64,000 nucleotides of DNA, from the NCBI GenBank assembly GCA_964531095.1, contig CAZHED010000019.1, positions 36,085-100,084 of the forward strand, in the 5' to 3' direction. The notes beneath the pieces are model-generated. The model saw only the letters and a list, made by a program, of their open reading frames with translations, ran no database searches and was not told where the DNA came from. Made by a program: the position numbers and the translations under genes. The stretch is from Palsa-1150 sp964531095. Its GTDB lineage: Bacteria; Myxococcota_A; Polyangia; Polyangiales; Polyangiaceae. Shown here piece after piece: positions 33,079 through 41,767 of this stretch (position 1 is its first letter; each line of letters starts with the position of its first letter).

Positions 33079-34722
33079 TCAGGGCAGCGATACGGCCCGC
33101 ACGTCGTGCTCCTGCCCGTCGCGCAGCAGCGTGACCCTCAATGACTCCGTGGCGTGCGGCACGAAGACGCGCATCCGCACGGTCGAGTCCCCCGCCTTCG
33201 CCGGCAAGACCACGTTCGCCCGGTTCCATGTCGCCCCGAGCTCGGGTTTGGCCAGCGCCGCCCGCCACGGCCAGCGCAATGCACCGGGGGGCACCGGCTC
33301 GACGGCGACTCGCCACGCGCCGGGCAGATCGTCGTAGTCGTGCGCAGCCGCGTCCGGATACGGCGGCAGCGCGGTGAACCCGTCTCCCTCTCGGTACGTC
33401 GGACCATCCGCGGCGGTTACCGGGGTCTGCGTCGGCGTGTGCGCTTCGGCGTGCACCGTCACTTCGACGAGGATAGCCCCGTCATGGGCCGCGGACGCCC
33501 GCCCCTCCAGCAGCCGGGGCTCCTCGTCGGGCGCGGCGACCCGGCCCGTCCCATCGAGCCGAAGCGAGGCCTCGCCGCACAGCGTTTTGTCGCTCTCCCC
33601 CGCCAGCGTCGCGCACGCCCCGCAGCCGCACCCGTCGCATACCGGCAGCTCCGCGTCGCCAGCGAGCCCCCGCTTCTTGCGGATCCACTGCTCGAGGCTG
33701 ATCTCGCCGGGCGAGCCCGGCGCGCTCGCGAGCCACGCATCATGGTACTGGACGGCGGCCTCTACGCCGATGAATCGCAAGTGCCACGGCTCTTGTTTGT
33801 ATCCCGTCTTCGGGTCGATCGGGACGACCCGATCGGCGCGCGCGAGACACCGCGACCCGTCTTTCCGGTCGTCCGGGTGGATCGGATAGGGGACGACGAA
33901 GCCGTACGTCCACGCGTTTTCGTCGAGCCACTTGCCTCCCGGCGTACATCCGAACCCATTGCGAAAGACGCCCTGCCCCGTCTTGGCCCCCCGCTGCGCC
34001 CAGTCGATCGTAAAAAGGTCGATCGTGGTCCCGAGCTGATGCTGACTGTGGCCGGGGAGGGCGCTCTGCTCGGTCGCTTCGCAGAACCCGCCCGTCGCTT
34101 GGCGCGCCCAGCTCGTGAACACCCAGCACTGCGTGCCGAACCCGCGGAACGCCGATTGAACGAGCCCTCGCTGGCCGTCGGCGCGCATCTGGTCGAGCAT
34201 GCGATGGAGCGCCGCCGCGGCCTCGCGCCGCAAGCACGAGTGGGCGCCTTCGCACTCGGAAGACGAACGCGGCTTGCCGTCGCGCACGTCGACCAGGTCC
34301 GACGGCGCGTACGTCGGCGGAAGCGCCCCGGTCGGCGACCGGTTGACGAGCGCGAGCAGATCGTCGCCGTCGACGAACGAGACACGCGTGTCGGCCGAGG
34401 CGAGAAAATCGCGGAAGCCGCCGCCCGCGATCACCGACGCGCACGTGTAGCGCGCGACGGGGGTGGGGGGGCCGAAAGGAAAGGGCGCGGCTGGTATCGC
34501 AGTCGCCGTCGCGTTCGCGTTCGCGTTCGCGGACGTGGACGTGGACGTGGACGTGGACGTGGATGTGAACGCAGACGCAGACGGGCTCGCGGCCGCGGTC
34601 ACCGTCATGCTCGCAGCCTCGCTCATCGCGGGCAGTTGCCGGGCATCGCGGTCCGTCGCAGCCGCGTGGTGGCAAGCGCACTCGAAAAGCGAGATCGCAA
34701 CCAGGCTTCGCCGCACGCTCAC
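33079..34722 (-). CDS. VanY-type D-alanyl-D-alanine carboxypeptidase lipoprotein-like, long form
   Basis: A peptidoglycan-trimming zinc peptidase, 547 residues. The N-terminus has a hydrophobic stretch with Cys16/Cys18, perhaps a lipoprotein signal, then a Ser-Thr and Asn-Ala repeat linker (about 45-70). The peptidase domain (about 150-330) shows SQHQLGTTID (zinc ligands His228 and Asp235) and EPWHLRFIG (Glu311, His314), the M15B pattern. A Cys-rich link, CDGCGCGAC, leads to a C-terminal beta domain of unknown family (about 400-545). Start GTG 34722 overlaps the metallophosphoesterase stop (GTGA). It should act in the periplasm. Confidence 0.87.
   Translation of the reverse strand: MSVRRSLVAISLFECACHHAAATDRDARQLPAMSEAASMTVTAAASPSASAFTSTSTSTSTSTSANANANATATAIPAAPFPFGPPTPVARYTCASVIAGGGFRDFLASADTRVSFVDGDDLLALVNRSPTGALPPTYAPSDLVDVRDGKPRSSSECEGAHSCLRREAAAALHRMLDQMRADGQRGLVQSAFRGFGTQCWVFTSWARQATGGFCEATEQSALPGHSQHQLGTTIDLFTIDWAQRGAKTGQGVFRNGFGCTPGGKWLDENAWTYGFVVPYPIHPDDRKDGSRCLARADRVVPIDPKTGYKQEPWHLRFIGVEAAVQYHDAWLASAPGSPGEISLEQWIRKKRGLAGDAELPVCDGCGCGACATLAGESDKTLCGEASLRLDGTGRVAAPDEEPRLLEGRASAAHDGAILVEVTVHAEAHTPTQTPVTAADGPTYREGDGFTALPPYPDAAAHDYDDLPGAWRVAVEPVPPGALRWPWRAALAKPELGATWNRANVVLPAKAGDSTVRMRVFVPHATESLRVTLLRDGQEHDVRAVSLP
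34509..34584 (-). repeat. Hexanucleotide repeats in the VanY linker
   Basis: Runs of GTTCGC and GTGGAC (plus-strand reading) with decayed flanks code for the Ser-Thr and Asn-Ala dipeptides between the signal sequence and the peptidase domain. The unit of six preserves frame, so linker length can change freely. Confidence 0.85.
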
Positions 34723-35531
34723 CACTCGACCTGATAGCGCGCGGGGTCGTTTCCACGCACCCGGAGGACCATGCGCCGCTCCGTCAGACGCACCACCGCG
34801 TGCGACGCGGCGGCGCGGCCCGGCGCATCGTCGTCGAGGTTCTCGATCAGGCTCTGGATCGTCACGTACGGAATGCCGCCGATGACGTCCAAGTGGTTCC
34901 AGTGCAGATGCCCGTTGATCACCGCGCGCACGCACCGGCTTTCTTCGAAAATGCGCCGCAGCTCCGCTCGCTCTTTGACGAGCGCCAGGTGGGCGCGACC
35001 CGGCCACCAGCGGGAGTCGTCGAGCGACTGCTCGCTCGCCGAGTGGTGCATCAGAACGACCGCCCGCGCGTGGCCGCCGGCGAGGTCGGCGCGCAGCCAC
35101 TCGATCTGCGTCTCCGGGACGCGGATCTCGACGTCTTGCCTTTCGATGGTGTGAAGCACGACGAAGTGCCACTCGCCCTGGTCGAACGAGTAGTAAAGCG
35201 GCCCGCTCCGCTGCCAGAAGTGATCGAGGTCATCGCGGTTGAGGTGAATCATGTCGTGGTTGCCCGCCACGTTGACCAGCGGTGCGCGCGCTCCGCGCAA
35301 GATCGCCTGGCACTCTCCGTAGCGCGCCAGATCCGCCTCGCGCGATTCGTCTTCGATGTCGTCGCCCAGGTTGACGACCAAGTCGGGCCTTACCTCTTCG
35401 TTCATCCGGCGGACGAAATCGCGCGCGAGATCGCCCGCCTGGTGCGTCATCTTCCGCAGCTTGCCTCCGAAGCGCGCCTCGGGGCCGAAGTGGAGGTCGG
35501 TGACGATGCCTACGGTCAGCTCGTGCGCCAT
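34719..35531 (-). CDS. Calcineurin-like metallophosphoesterase
   Basis: A 270-residue cytosolic hydrolase of the metallophosphoesterase superfamily. The motif series is complete: TDLHFGPE, NLGDDIED, VAGNHDMIH, VLMHHSA and NGHLHWNHLD, supplying the two-metal site. It resembles the cyclic-nucleotide phosphodiesterase/Icc branch, but substrate is not predictable. ATG 35531 is chosen since HELTVGIVTDLH, the usual first strand, follows; the frame above it overlaps the divergent gene. VanY is the next gene, overlapping, so both are on one transcript. Confidence 0.9.
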   Translation of the reverse strand: MAHELTVGIVTDLHFGPEARFGGKLRKMTHQAGDLARDFVRRMNEEVRPDLVVNLGDDIEDESREADLARYGECQAILRGARAPLVNVAGNHDMIHLNRDDLDHFWQRSGPLYYSFDQGEWHFVVLHTIERQDVEIRVPETQIEWLRADLAGGHARAVVLMHHSASEQSLDDSRWWPGRAHLALVKERAELRRIFEESRCVRAVINGHLHWNHLDVIGGIPYVTIQSLIENLDDDAPGRAAASHAVVRLTERRMVLRVRGNDPARYQVEW

Positions 35532-35565
35532 GGTCGTGCGGCCCCAGGGTATACTCGGAGTCGCC

Positions 35566-36336
35566 ATGCGCCCCATCATCATCGGCGCCGGCCGCGGCAG
35601 CCGCCTCGGGCCGAACACCGACGACATTCCCAAGGCCCTCGTTCCCGTCATGGGGCGGCCGATGCTCGAGTGGATCCTCGACGCGCTCGCTGCCGCCGGA
35701 TTCGCCCGCAACGACGTCGTCTTCATCTGCGGCTACCGCGCCGACGTCGTTCGCGCTCGGTACCCGGAGTTTACGTTCGTCGAGAACCGCGACTGGGAGC
35801 GCAACAACATCCTCGCGTCCCTGCTGTGCGCGCGGGAGTATCTGACGAGCGGCTTCGTGTCGACGTACGCCGACATCGTCTACCGCGGGTCGGCCGTCGC
35901 GAAGCTCGTCGCGTCGCCGCACGACAAAGTGCTCGTGTGCGACACCGACTGGCGCCGCCGGTACGTCGACCGGTCGCAGCACCCCGAGAGCGATGGCGAA
36001 AAGATGCGGGCGCAGGGCGACCGGGTCGTCGAACTGTCGCGCCGCATCCCGTCGGAGCAAGCGAGCGGCGAGTTCATCGGCGTCACGAAGTTCACGGCGG
36101 AGGGCGCGCGCGAGCTCGCCGCCGCGTTCGACGCCGCCAGGGAACAGTGGGCGGGCAAGAGCTGGCGCGAAGGCCGCACGTTCGAGCGCGCGTACCTCAT
36201 CGACCTCCTCCAGGACATGATCGAGCGCGGCTCCGCGTTCCACCGCGTCGACACGCACGGCGGCTACATGGAGATCGACACGCGCGAAGACCTCGCGTGC
36301 GCCGAGAAGTGGTGGCGCGAGTCGGTCCCCGGGTGA
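35566..36336 (+). CDS. Sugar/choline-phosphate nucleotidyltransferase (LicC-like)
   Basis: A 256-residue nucleotidyltransferase of the NTP_transferase family. The N-terminal signature IIIGAGRGSRLGPNTDDIPKAL binds the nucleotide, ending with LVPVMGRPMLEW. The middle has VFICGYRADVV and YADIVYRGSA, where an Asp coordinates magnesium. GYMEIDTREDLACAEKWW near the end is typical of choline-phosphate cytidylyltransferase relatives. It likely activates a small phosphate compound for envelope polymers (inference). ATG 35566 has CGGAG upstream. Only 34 bases separate it from the divergent metallophosphoesterase start; a TATACT lies at 35550-35555. Confidence 0.87.
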   Translation: MRPIIIGAGRGSRLGPNTDDIPKALVPVMGRPMLEWILDALAAAGFARNDVVFICGYRADVVRARYPEFTFVENRDWERNNILASLLCAREYLTSGFVSTYADIVYRGSAVAKLVASPHDKVLVCDTDWRRRYVDRSQHPESDGEKMRAQGDRVVELSRRIPSEQASGEFIGVTKFTAEGARELAAAFDAAREQWAGKSWREGRTFERAYLIDLLQDMIERGSAFHRVDTHGGYMEIDTREDLACAEKWWRESVPG

Positions 36337-36435
36337 GCGAAAAGGTGCCGGAGATCTTGCTCGACGGCGTGCGCGAGCTGTGGAGAAGGCGAGCGAGTGC
36401 CATGAGCAGGGGTATAGAGGGGCGGTAGCAAGCGC

Positions 36436-38271
36436 GTGTCTCCGCCGCCGATCGAACGCACCCAGCCCAAGCGAGGCGTCTTCACCCAGTTCAGGGAGAG
36501 CCTCGATCACACGCGCATGACGTTGCAGCTCGTGTGGCGTTCGTCCCCCTCGATGACCGTTGCGCTCGCGGCGCTCACGTTGGTGGGCGCGCTGGTCCCT
36601 CTCGGGGTGGCCTACGTGGGCAAACGAATCGTCGATGCGGTGGTCGCGCGCTCACGGGACGGGACGCTCCGGTGGGTCCTCGTCGAGCTGGCCTTGGTCG
36701 CGGTGATGGCGACGGTGCAGCGGGGACTCGCCCTCGTTCGAAGCCTGCTCGGAGCGCGGCTCGGCATCGACATCAACGTCACCATCCTGGAAAAGGCGCT
36801 CGGTCTCGACCTCCGCTACTTCGAAGATCCCGACTTTTACGACAAGCTCACGCGCGCGCGGCGCGAAGCTTCGTCGCGTCCCATCGCCCTCGTGACCGAG
36901 AGCTTCGGGCTGGTGCAGAGCCTCATCACGCTCACCGGGTACGCCGCGCTGCTCGTTCGGTTCAGCGCCTGGTCGGTGCTCGCGCTCTTCGCCGCGACGA
37001 TTCCCGCGACGATCGCCGAGATGCGATTCTCGAAGATGGCGTTCAAAGTCAGAAACTGGCGATCGCCCGAGTCACGCCGCCTGCTTTACCTCGAGTACGT
37101 CCTCGCGAACGACGAGCACGCCAAGGAGGTGAAGCTCTTCGGGCTCGGCACCCTCCTGCTCGACCGATACCGCACGCTGTCGGAGCGGTTTTACGAGGAG
37201 GACCGGCGCCTCTACGTGCGCCGGACGAAATGGACCCACGCCCTCTCGCTCGTGGGCACGGCCGCGTTTTATGCCTCGTACGCGACGATGGCGCTCCTTG
37301 CGGCCGCCGGGGCGCTCACCCTGGGCGACATGACGATGTACGTGCTCGCCTTCCGGCAAGGGCAGCAGGCGTTCCAGTCGGCCCTGGCCGCGATCGGCAG
37401 CATGTACGAGCACAACTTGTACATGTCCAACCTGTGGGAGTACCTGCGGGTCGCTGGCGAGGCCGCGCCTCTCCCGCCCTCGCCTCTGCCGGCGCCCCAG
37501 GTGCTCCCCGCCGCACCGACCGGCATCGTCCTCGAAGACGTGGGCTTTCGCTATCCGGGCAAAGACGCCTGGGCGCTTCGGCACCTGAACCTGTCGATCC
37601 CTGCGGGCGAAAGCCTCGCCCTGGTCGGGGAGAACGGCGCGGGGAAGACAACGTTGGTGAAGCTCCTGACGCGCCTCTACGAGCCCACCGAGGGCCGCAT
37701 CTGGCTCGACGGCCGCGACCTCCAGGCATGGGACGTCGACGCGCTGCGCAGCCGCTTCGGTGTCCTCTTCCAGGATTACAACCAGTACCAGCTCAACGTC
37801 CGCGAGAACGTCGGCCTGGGCAGTGTCGCGTACATGGCGGACGAACCGCGCATCGGCCGCGCGGTCGAGCGGGGCGGCGCGACCGAGATCGTCAAGGGGC
37901 TCGCCGGAGGTCTCGACGCTCCACTCGGGCGATGGTTCCAAGACGGGACCGAGCTCTCCGGCGGGCAATGGCAAAAAATCGCGCTGGCGAGGGCGTTCAT
38001 GCGGGAAGAGGCGGACATTCTCGTCCTCGACGAGCCGACCGCGTCCCTCGACGCCGAGGCCGAGCACGCCGTCTTCGAGCGCTTCCGCGCGCTCGCGCAC
38101 GGGCGGACGACCATCGTCATCTCCCACCGATTTCCGACGGTGCGAATGGCGCGGACGATCGTCGTGCTAGAGCAGGGGCGCATCGTCGAGCAGGGAACGC
38201 ACGACGAGCTGAGGGCGATCCACGGGAGATACGCGCGCATGTTCGAGCTGCAAGCGGAAGGGTACCGGTGA
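36436..38271 (+). CDS. ABC exporter half-transporter (fused membrane and ATPase domains)
   Basis: A type-I ABC exporter of 611 residues that would work as a dimer in the inner membrane. Six membrane helices occupy about 38-320. The ATPase domain (about 355-600) has Walker A GENGAGKTT, Q-loop FQDYNQY, signature LSGGQWQKIALARAF, Walker B ILVLDEPTASLD and switch ISHRF. GTG 36436 is used because GVFTQFRESLDHTRMTL follows, as in related exporters. Its stop overlaps the start of the binding-protein gene (GTGA). Exporters normally have no binding protein, so the operon is unusual. Substrate unknown; peptides, lipids and drugs are all possible. Confidence 0.92.
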   Translation: MSPPPIERTQPKRGVFTQFRESLDHTRMTLQLVWRSSPSMTVALAALTLVGALVPLGVAYVGKRIVDAVVARSRDGTLRWVLVELALVAVMATVQRGLALVRSLLGARLGIDINVTILEKALGLDLRYFEDPDFYDKLTRARREASSRPIALVTESFGLVQSLITLTGYAALLVRFSAWSVLALFAATIPATIAEMRFSKMAFKVRNWRSPESRRLLYLEYVLANDEHAKEVKLFGLGTLLLDRYRTLSERFYEEDRRLYVRRTKWTHALSLVGTAAFYASYATMALLAAAGALTLGDMTMYVLAFRQGQQAFQSALAAIGSMYEHNLYMSNLWEYLRVAGEAAPLPPSPLPAPQVLPAAPTGIVLEDVGFRYPGKDAWALRHLNLSIPAGESLALVGENGAGKTTLVKLLTRLYEPTEGRIWLDGRDLQAWDVDALRSRFGVLFQDYNQYQLNVRENVGLGSVAYMADEPRIGRAVERGGATEIVKGLAGGLDAPLGRWFQDGTELSGGQWQKIALARAFMREEADILVLDEPTASLDAEAEHAVFERFRALAHGRTTIVISHRFPTVRMARTIVVLEQGRIVEQGTHDELRAIHGRYARMFELQAEGYR

Positions 38272-39560
38272 GCGCCGCCGTGCTCGCGTCGCGTCGCTCC
38301 CTCTTGCGAGCTTGCGCCGCGTCCATCGCGCTCGCGCCACTCGCTTGCGCGCGTCCGGCGCGTCCGGCGCGCGAGGGCGGGCGGGTGGTCGTCACGTTCT
38401 GGTACGCCTATGGAGACCTCGTCCGAAAAGTCCTGCTCGATCTCGTCGACCGCTTCAACGCGGCCCAGAGCCGCGTCCTCGTCCGGGCGGTCCACCAGGG
38501 CGACTACTTCGAGTCCCTCGCCAAGCTGCGCACGGCGCTGGCGGCGGGCGTCGCGCCGACGCTCTCGCACGTGGTGCTCGAAGTCGTTCCGTATCTCGCG
38601 CGCGCGGGCGTCCTCGAGCCGCTCGACGAGTACGAGGGCGCGCTCGACCTTCCCTTCGTACCGGCGCTGGCGCAGCGCGGATCGTTCGAAGGAGCGGATC
38701 GCGAGCCGCTCGTCGCCATTCCGTTCAACCGCTCGACGCCGATCGTGTTCGCGAACGGGCGTGCCCTCGAGCAAGAGGGCGCGACGCTGCCGCGGACCTG
38801 GGAGGAGCTGGCGCTGCTGGCGCGCCGGATGACCCGGCCCGGCGCCGGCGGCGAGGTCCGCTGGGGATTCGAAGTTCCGATCTCGTGGTGGTACTGGGTC
38901 GCGATGGTCGGGCAGGCGGGAGGGAGGCTGGTCGAAAGGGACGGGCGCACATCGCTCGGGGGCGACGCCGGAGAGAAGGCGATCCGCTTCTGGCAGCGGC
39001 TCGTTCGCGAGCGCTCGATGCGCCCTCCTCCCGGCCGGGATTATCAGGCCTGGCAATCGTCCAACGAGAGCTTCTTGCAGGGGCGCCTGGCGATGATGTG
39101 GAGCAGCACGGCCTACGTCCGCTATCTGGAGAAGAACGCCCGCTTCCCGGTCGTCGCGGCGCCGCTCCCGCGCGACATCCGCGCGTCGGTGCCCACGGGC
39201 GGCACGATGTTCGTCCTGATGCGCGCAGCGCCCGACGAAGAAAAGCGTGCGGCCTGGGAGTTCGTCCGCTGGATGTGCGAGGCCGATCAGACGATGGCCT
39301 GGTCGACCCGCACGGGCTACATGCCGACGACGCGTCCCGCCGTGGACCGCCTCGTGGAGAGCGGCTGGTATGCGAGCCATCCGAATGACCGTGTCGCCTA
39401 CGACCAGCTGGCCGCTGTCGACCCCTGGCCATGGGCGCCCGAGCTCTTCCGCCTCGAGCGCGACATCGTCGAGCCGCGGCTCGAAGAAGCCGTCCTCAAC
39501 GGGCGCGACGCGCACGAGGTGATGGCAGAGGCGCGGGACGAAGCGGCGAGGCCAGTGTGA
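38268..39560 (+). CDS. Extracellular solute-binding lipoprotein (UgpB/MalE-like)
   Basis: A periplasmic binding protein of 430 residues for an ABC importer of the carbohydrate class (family 1). The leader ASRRSLLRACAASIALAPLAC contains a twin-arginine pair and lipidation Cys27. The mature part shows VTFWYAYGDLVRKVLLDLV, FNRSTPIVFANGRALEQEG, TWEELALLARRM, FLQGRLAMMWSSTAYV and MRAAPDEEKRAAWEFVRWM, the order found in UgpB. The exact sugar cannot be told. Start GTG 38268 overlaps the ABC exporter stop, and its stop overlaps the permease start. Substrate class rests on family resemblance. Confidence 0.9.
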   Translation: MSAAVLASRRSLLRACAASIALAPLACARPARPAREGGRVVVTFWYAYGDLVRKVLLDLVDRFNAAQSRVLVRAVHQGDYFESLAKLRTALAAGVAPTLSHVVLEVVPYLARAGVLEPLDEYEGALDLPFVPALAQRGSFEGADREPLVAIPFNRSTPIVFANGRALEQEGATLPRTWEELALLARRMTRPGAGGEVRWGFEVPISWWYWVAMVGQAGGRLVERDGRTSLGGDAGEKAIRFWQRLVRERSMRPPPGRDYQAWQSSNESFLQGRLAMMWSSTAYVRYLEKNARFPVVAAPLPRDIRASVPTGGTMFVLMRAAPDEEKRAAWEFVRWMCEADQTMAWSTRTGYMPTTRPAVDRLVESGWYASHPNDRVAYDQLAAVDPWPWAPELFRLERDIVEPRLEEAVLNGRDAHEVMAEARDEAARPV

Positions 39561-40465
39561 GGCCGCGCGCACGATGGCACCCCTGGGCGATGCTCGCGCC
39601 GACATTGGCGCTGCTCGCGGTCTTCTTCATCGCGCCCATCGGGGTCGCGGCCGGCGAGAGCCTGTTCTCGTGGGACCTCTTGACCGCGCACCGCTTCGTC
39701 GGACTGGGCAACTACCGCGCGCTGGCCGCTCACGGCGAAATTCTGGCCGTCGCACTTCGCACGCTCGCCTACAGCGCGATCGTCGTCACCGGGACGGTGG
39801 TGTCGGGTCTCGGGCTGGCGCTCCTCCTCGACAGGCCCGGACGCTTCTTCGCGTTCGCGCGCGCCAGTATTTTCAGTGCCTACGTCGTCAGCTGGGTGGC
39901 CGTCGCGCTGCTCTGGATGTGGCTTCTCGACGGCAACTCCGGCGTCCTCGGCCGAGCCCTGCGCGCGATCGGCGCCACTCCGCTCTCGCCGCTCGGCGAC
40001 CCTCGCTGGGCGCTGCCGACCCTCGCCGTCGTGGGCGTGTGGAAGCTCACGGGCTACGCGATGGTCATCTTTCTCGCCGGCTTGCAAAGTGTGCCGCGCT
40101 CGCTCCTCGAGGCGGCGGCGCTCGACGGCGCAGGTCCGGCTGCGCGCTTCCGGTACGTGACGATGCCGCTGCTCGCCCCGACCACGGCGTTCGTAGCGAC
40201 GACGAGCCTCGTGACGAGCTTCCAGGCCTTCGACGTCGTGCGCATCATGACCCAAGGCGGCCCCGCGCGCGCGACGGAGCTCTTCGTCTACGCCATCTAC
40301 GAGCAGATCTTCCTCAATCTGAGCATCGGACGTGCGAGCGCGTTGACCGTGGTCTTCTTCGTGCTGCTCCTCGCGCTCGCGTGGCTGAATCTGCGCGTCT
40401 GGCAGGCGCGCACGACGGCTCCGCCGGCGCGGGCGGCACGCAGCACCGAATCGGACCACGGGTGA
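39557..40465 (+). CDS. ABC importer permease, MalF/UgpA type
   Basis: Inner-membrane permease of a sugar-type ABC importer, 302 residues with six hydrophobic segments starting LAPTLALLAVFFIAPIGVA. The EAA loop that contacts the ATPase is EAAALDGAGPAARFRYVTMPLL (about 190-212). TTSLVTSFQAFDVVRIMTQGGP is the standard motif of UgpA/MalF-like proteins. Start GTG 39557 overlaps the binding-protein stop (GTGA). With the next gene it forms the permease pair; the matching MalK-type ATPase is not present between 36 and 42 kb, so an unlinked shared ATPase may serve it (inference). Confidence 0.92.
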   Translation: MRPRARWHPWAMLAPTLALLAVFFIAPIGVAAGESLFSWDLLTAHRFVGLGNYRALAAHGEILAVALRTLAYSAIVVTGTVVSGLGLALLLDRPGRFFAFARASIFSAYVVSWVAVALLWMWLLDGNSGVLGRALRAIGATPLSPLGDPRWALPTLAVVGVWKLTGYAMVIFLAGLQSVPRSLLEAAALDGAGPAARFRYVTMPLLAPTTAFVATTSLVTSFQAFDVVRIMTQGGPARATELFVYAIYEQIFLNLSIGRASALTVVFFVLLLALAWLNLRVWQARTTAPPARAARSTESDHG

Positions 40466-40473
40466 GGGACGCA

Positions 40474-41292
40474 ATGAGAGCAAGCCGCCTGTTGTCGGTT
40501 CTGGCGCTTGCGCTCGCGTGCGTCGCCGCAGCGGCGTGGCTCTTGCCTTACGCCTGGATGGTCGCCACTTCCTTCAAGACGCTTCCCGAAATTGTAGCGA
40601 ACCCCACCGCGCCCCTGCCGAATAGGCTCGACCCCGGCGCGTATCGCGAGGTGTTCCGGGCCATTCCCGTCGTGCGGTACATGGCAGTGACCATCGTCAT
40701 GGCGTCGGCGATCGCCGTGGCGCAAGTCGCGCTTGCGCTCCCCGCGGGGTACGCGCTCGCGAAACTCCAATTCGTGGGGCGGCGGTTCGCCTTCGGCGTC
40801 GTCGTCGCCTGTCTGCTCGTTCCGGCGCAGGCGACGTTCGTCCCCGTGTTTCTCCTCTTCGCGGAGCTTCGGCTCGTCGACACGATGACCGCGCTCGTGC
40901 TGCCGTTCGCCGCCAGCGCGTTGGGCACTTTCCTCGTGCGCCAGGCGCTCTCGAGGGTCCCTGACGAGATCATCGAAGCCGCGCGTATGGATGGCGCGGG
41001 CGAGTGGACGATCATCTATCGCATCCTCGCGCCGATGCTCAAGCCGACCCTGGTGTCGCTGTTTCTGGTGAGCTTCGTCTTGCACTACAGCGACTATTTC
41101 TGGCCGCTCGTCATGACGACCGGCGACCGCGTGCGCACGCTTCCGCTCGGCGTGGCGCTGCTCCGGGAGCAGGGAACCGGCGTGCGATGGCACATCGTCA
41201 TGGCGGGCAACGTGGTCCTGTCGGCTCCCGCGCTCGCCCTCTTCGCCGTGGCGCAGAAGTCCCTCGTTCGCGCCGTGGGCGGCGGATCGTGA
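40474..41292 (+). CDS. ABC importer permease, MalG/UgpE type
   Basis: The partner permease, 272 residues, six membrane helices. LLPYAWMVATSFKTLPEI is the characteristic beginning and the EAA loop is EAARMDGAGEWTIIYRILAPML. LVSFVLHYSDYFWPLVMTT is close to the UgpE form. ATG 40474 has GAGGG five bases upstream; a GTG at 40462 would overlap the upstream stop as GTGA and add four residues, so either may be used. It is the last gene of the exporter/importer operon, ending 6 bases from a convergent gene. Confidence 0.91.
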   Translation: MRASRLLSVLALALACVAAAAWLLPYAWMVATSFKTLPEIVANPTAPLPNRLDPGAYREVFRAIPVVRYMAVTIVMASAIAVAQVALALPAGYALAKLQFVGRRFAFGVVVACLLVPAQATFVPVFLLFAELRLVDTMTALVLPFAASALGTFLVRQALSRVPDEIIEAARMDGAGEWTIIYRILAPMLKPTLVSLFLVSFVLHYSDYFWPLVMTTGDRVRTLPLGVALLREQGTGVRWHIVMAGNVVLSAPALALFAVAQKSLVRAVGGGS

Positions 41293-41298
41293 GTGAGC

Positions 41299-41697
41299 CT
41301 ATCGGAACGTGACGACGCCGGCCTCGAACAGATCGCGCACGGCGCTCAGCGCTTCGGCGCGAGGCATCGCCGAAACATCGAGCACGGTCTCGAGGTCCAT
41401 CGTGCCGTCCATGAGCGACAGCAAGTAGCCCGCGCGATGATCGAGGGGCAGGCGCCTTAGCTCGTCTGCGGAAAGCGCGACGACGGGCTCTCCGATCGCC
41501 TGCGCGGCCCAGGCCTCGTCGGTGATCGCCGCGCCCGTGTTCGGGCGGGTCGCAATGCGCGTCTCCGAGTGGGGCATCTCGGGCGCCTCCGACTCGGGCG
41601 TTCGTCGCGCTGCCTTCACGTGCACTTCGGAGTCCCTTTCGGATTCGATGGCCTCGAACGACGGAGGCGCCACTGGCCGCTCGCTCATCCCCTGCAT
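41299..41697 (-). CDS. Small acidic protein with C-terminal helical module, function unknown
   Basis: A 132-residue protein from ATG 41697; a second in-frame ATG at 41688 is possible. The first 75 residues are Glu/Ser/Pro-rich and probably disordered. The last 55 form LSADELRRLPLDHRAGYLLSLMDG then LETVLDVSAMPRAEALSAVRDLFEAGVV, a winged-helix-like module I have seen at the ends of myxobacterial signalling proteins. It has no enzyme motif. It lies 70 bases downstream of the thioredoxin-rhodanese gene and may share its transcript. Confidence 0.65.
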   Translation of the reverse strand: MQGMSERPVAPPSFEAIESERDSEVHVKAARRTPESEAPEMPHSETRIATRPNTGAAITDEAWAAQAIGEPVVALSADELRRLPLDHRAGYLLSLMDGTMDLETVLDVSAMPRAEALSAVRDLFEAGVVTFR

Positions 41698-41767
41698 TCG
41701 TACTTCTCTATTCAGTATAGGTCCAGAATGGGGCAATGGCTCGTTTCCCACCCCGTCCTTCCTCTCC

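Noticed and set aside
32699..33337. Plus-strand 212-codon gene starting GTG 32699 with heptapeptide repeats
   Set aside because: It overlaps 259 bases of the VanY 3' end and starts in mid-array; no ribosome site.
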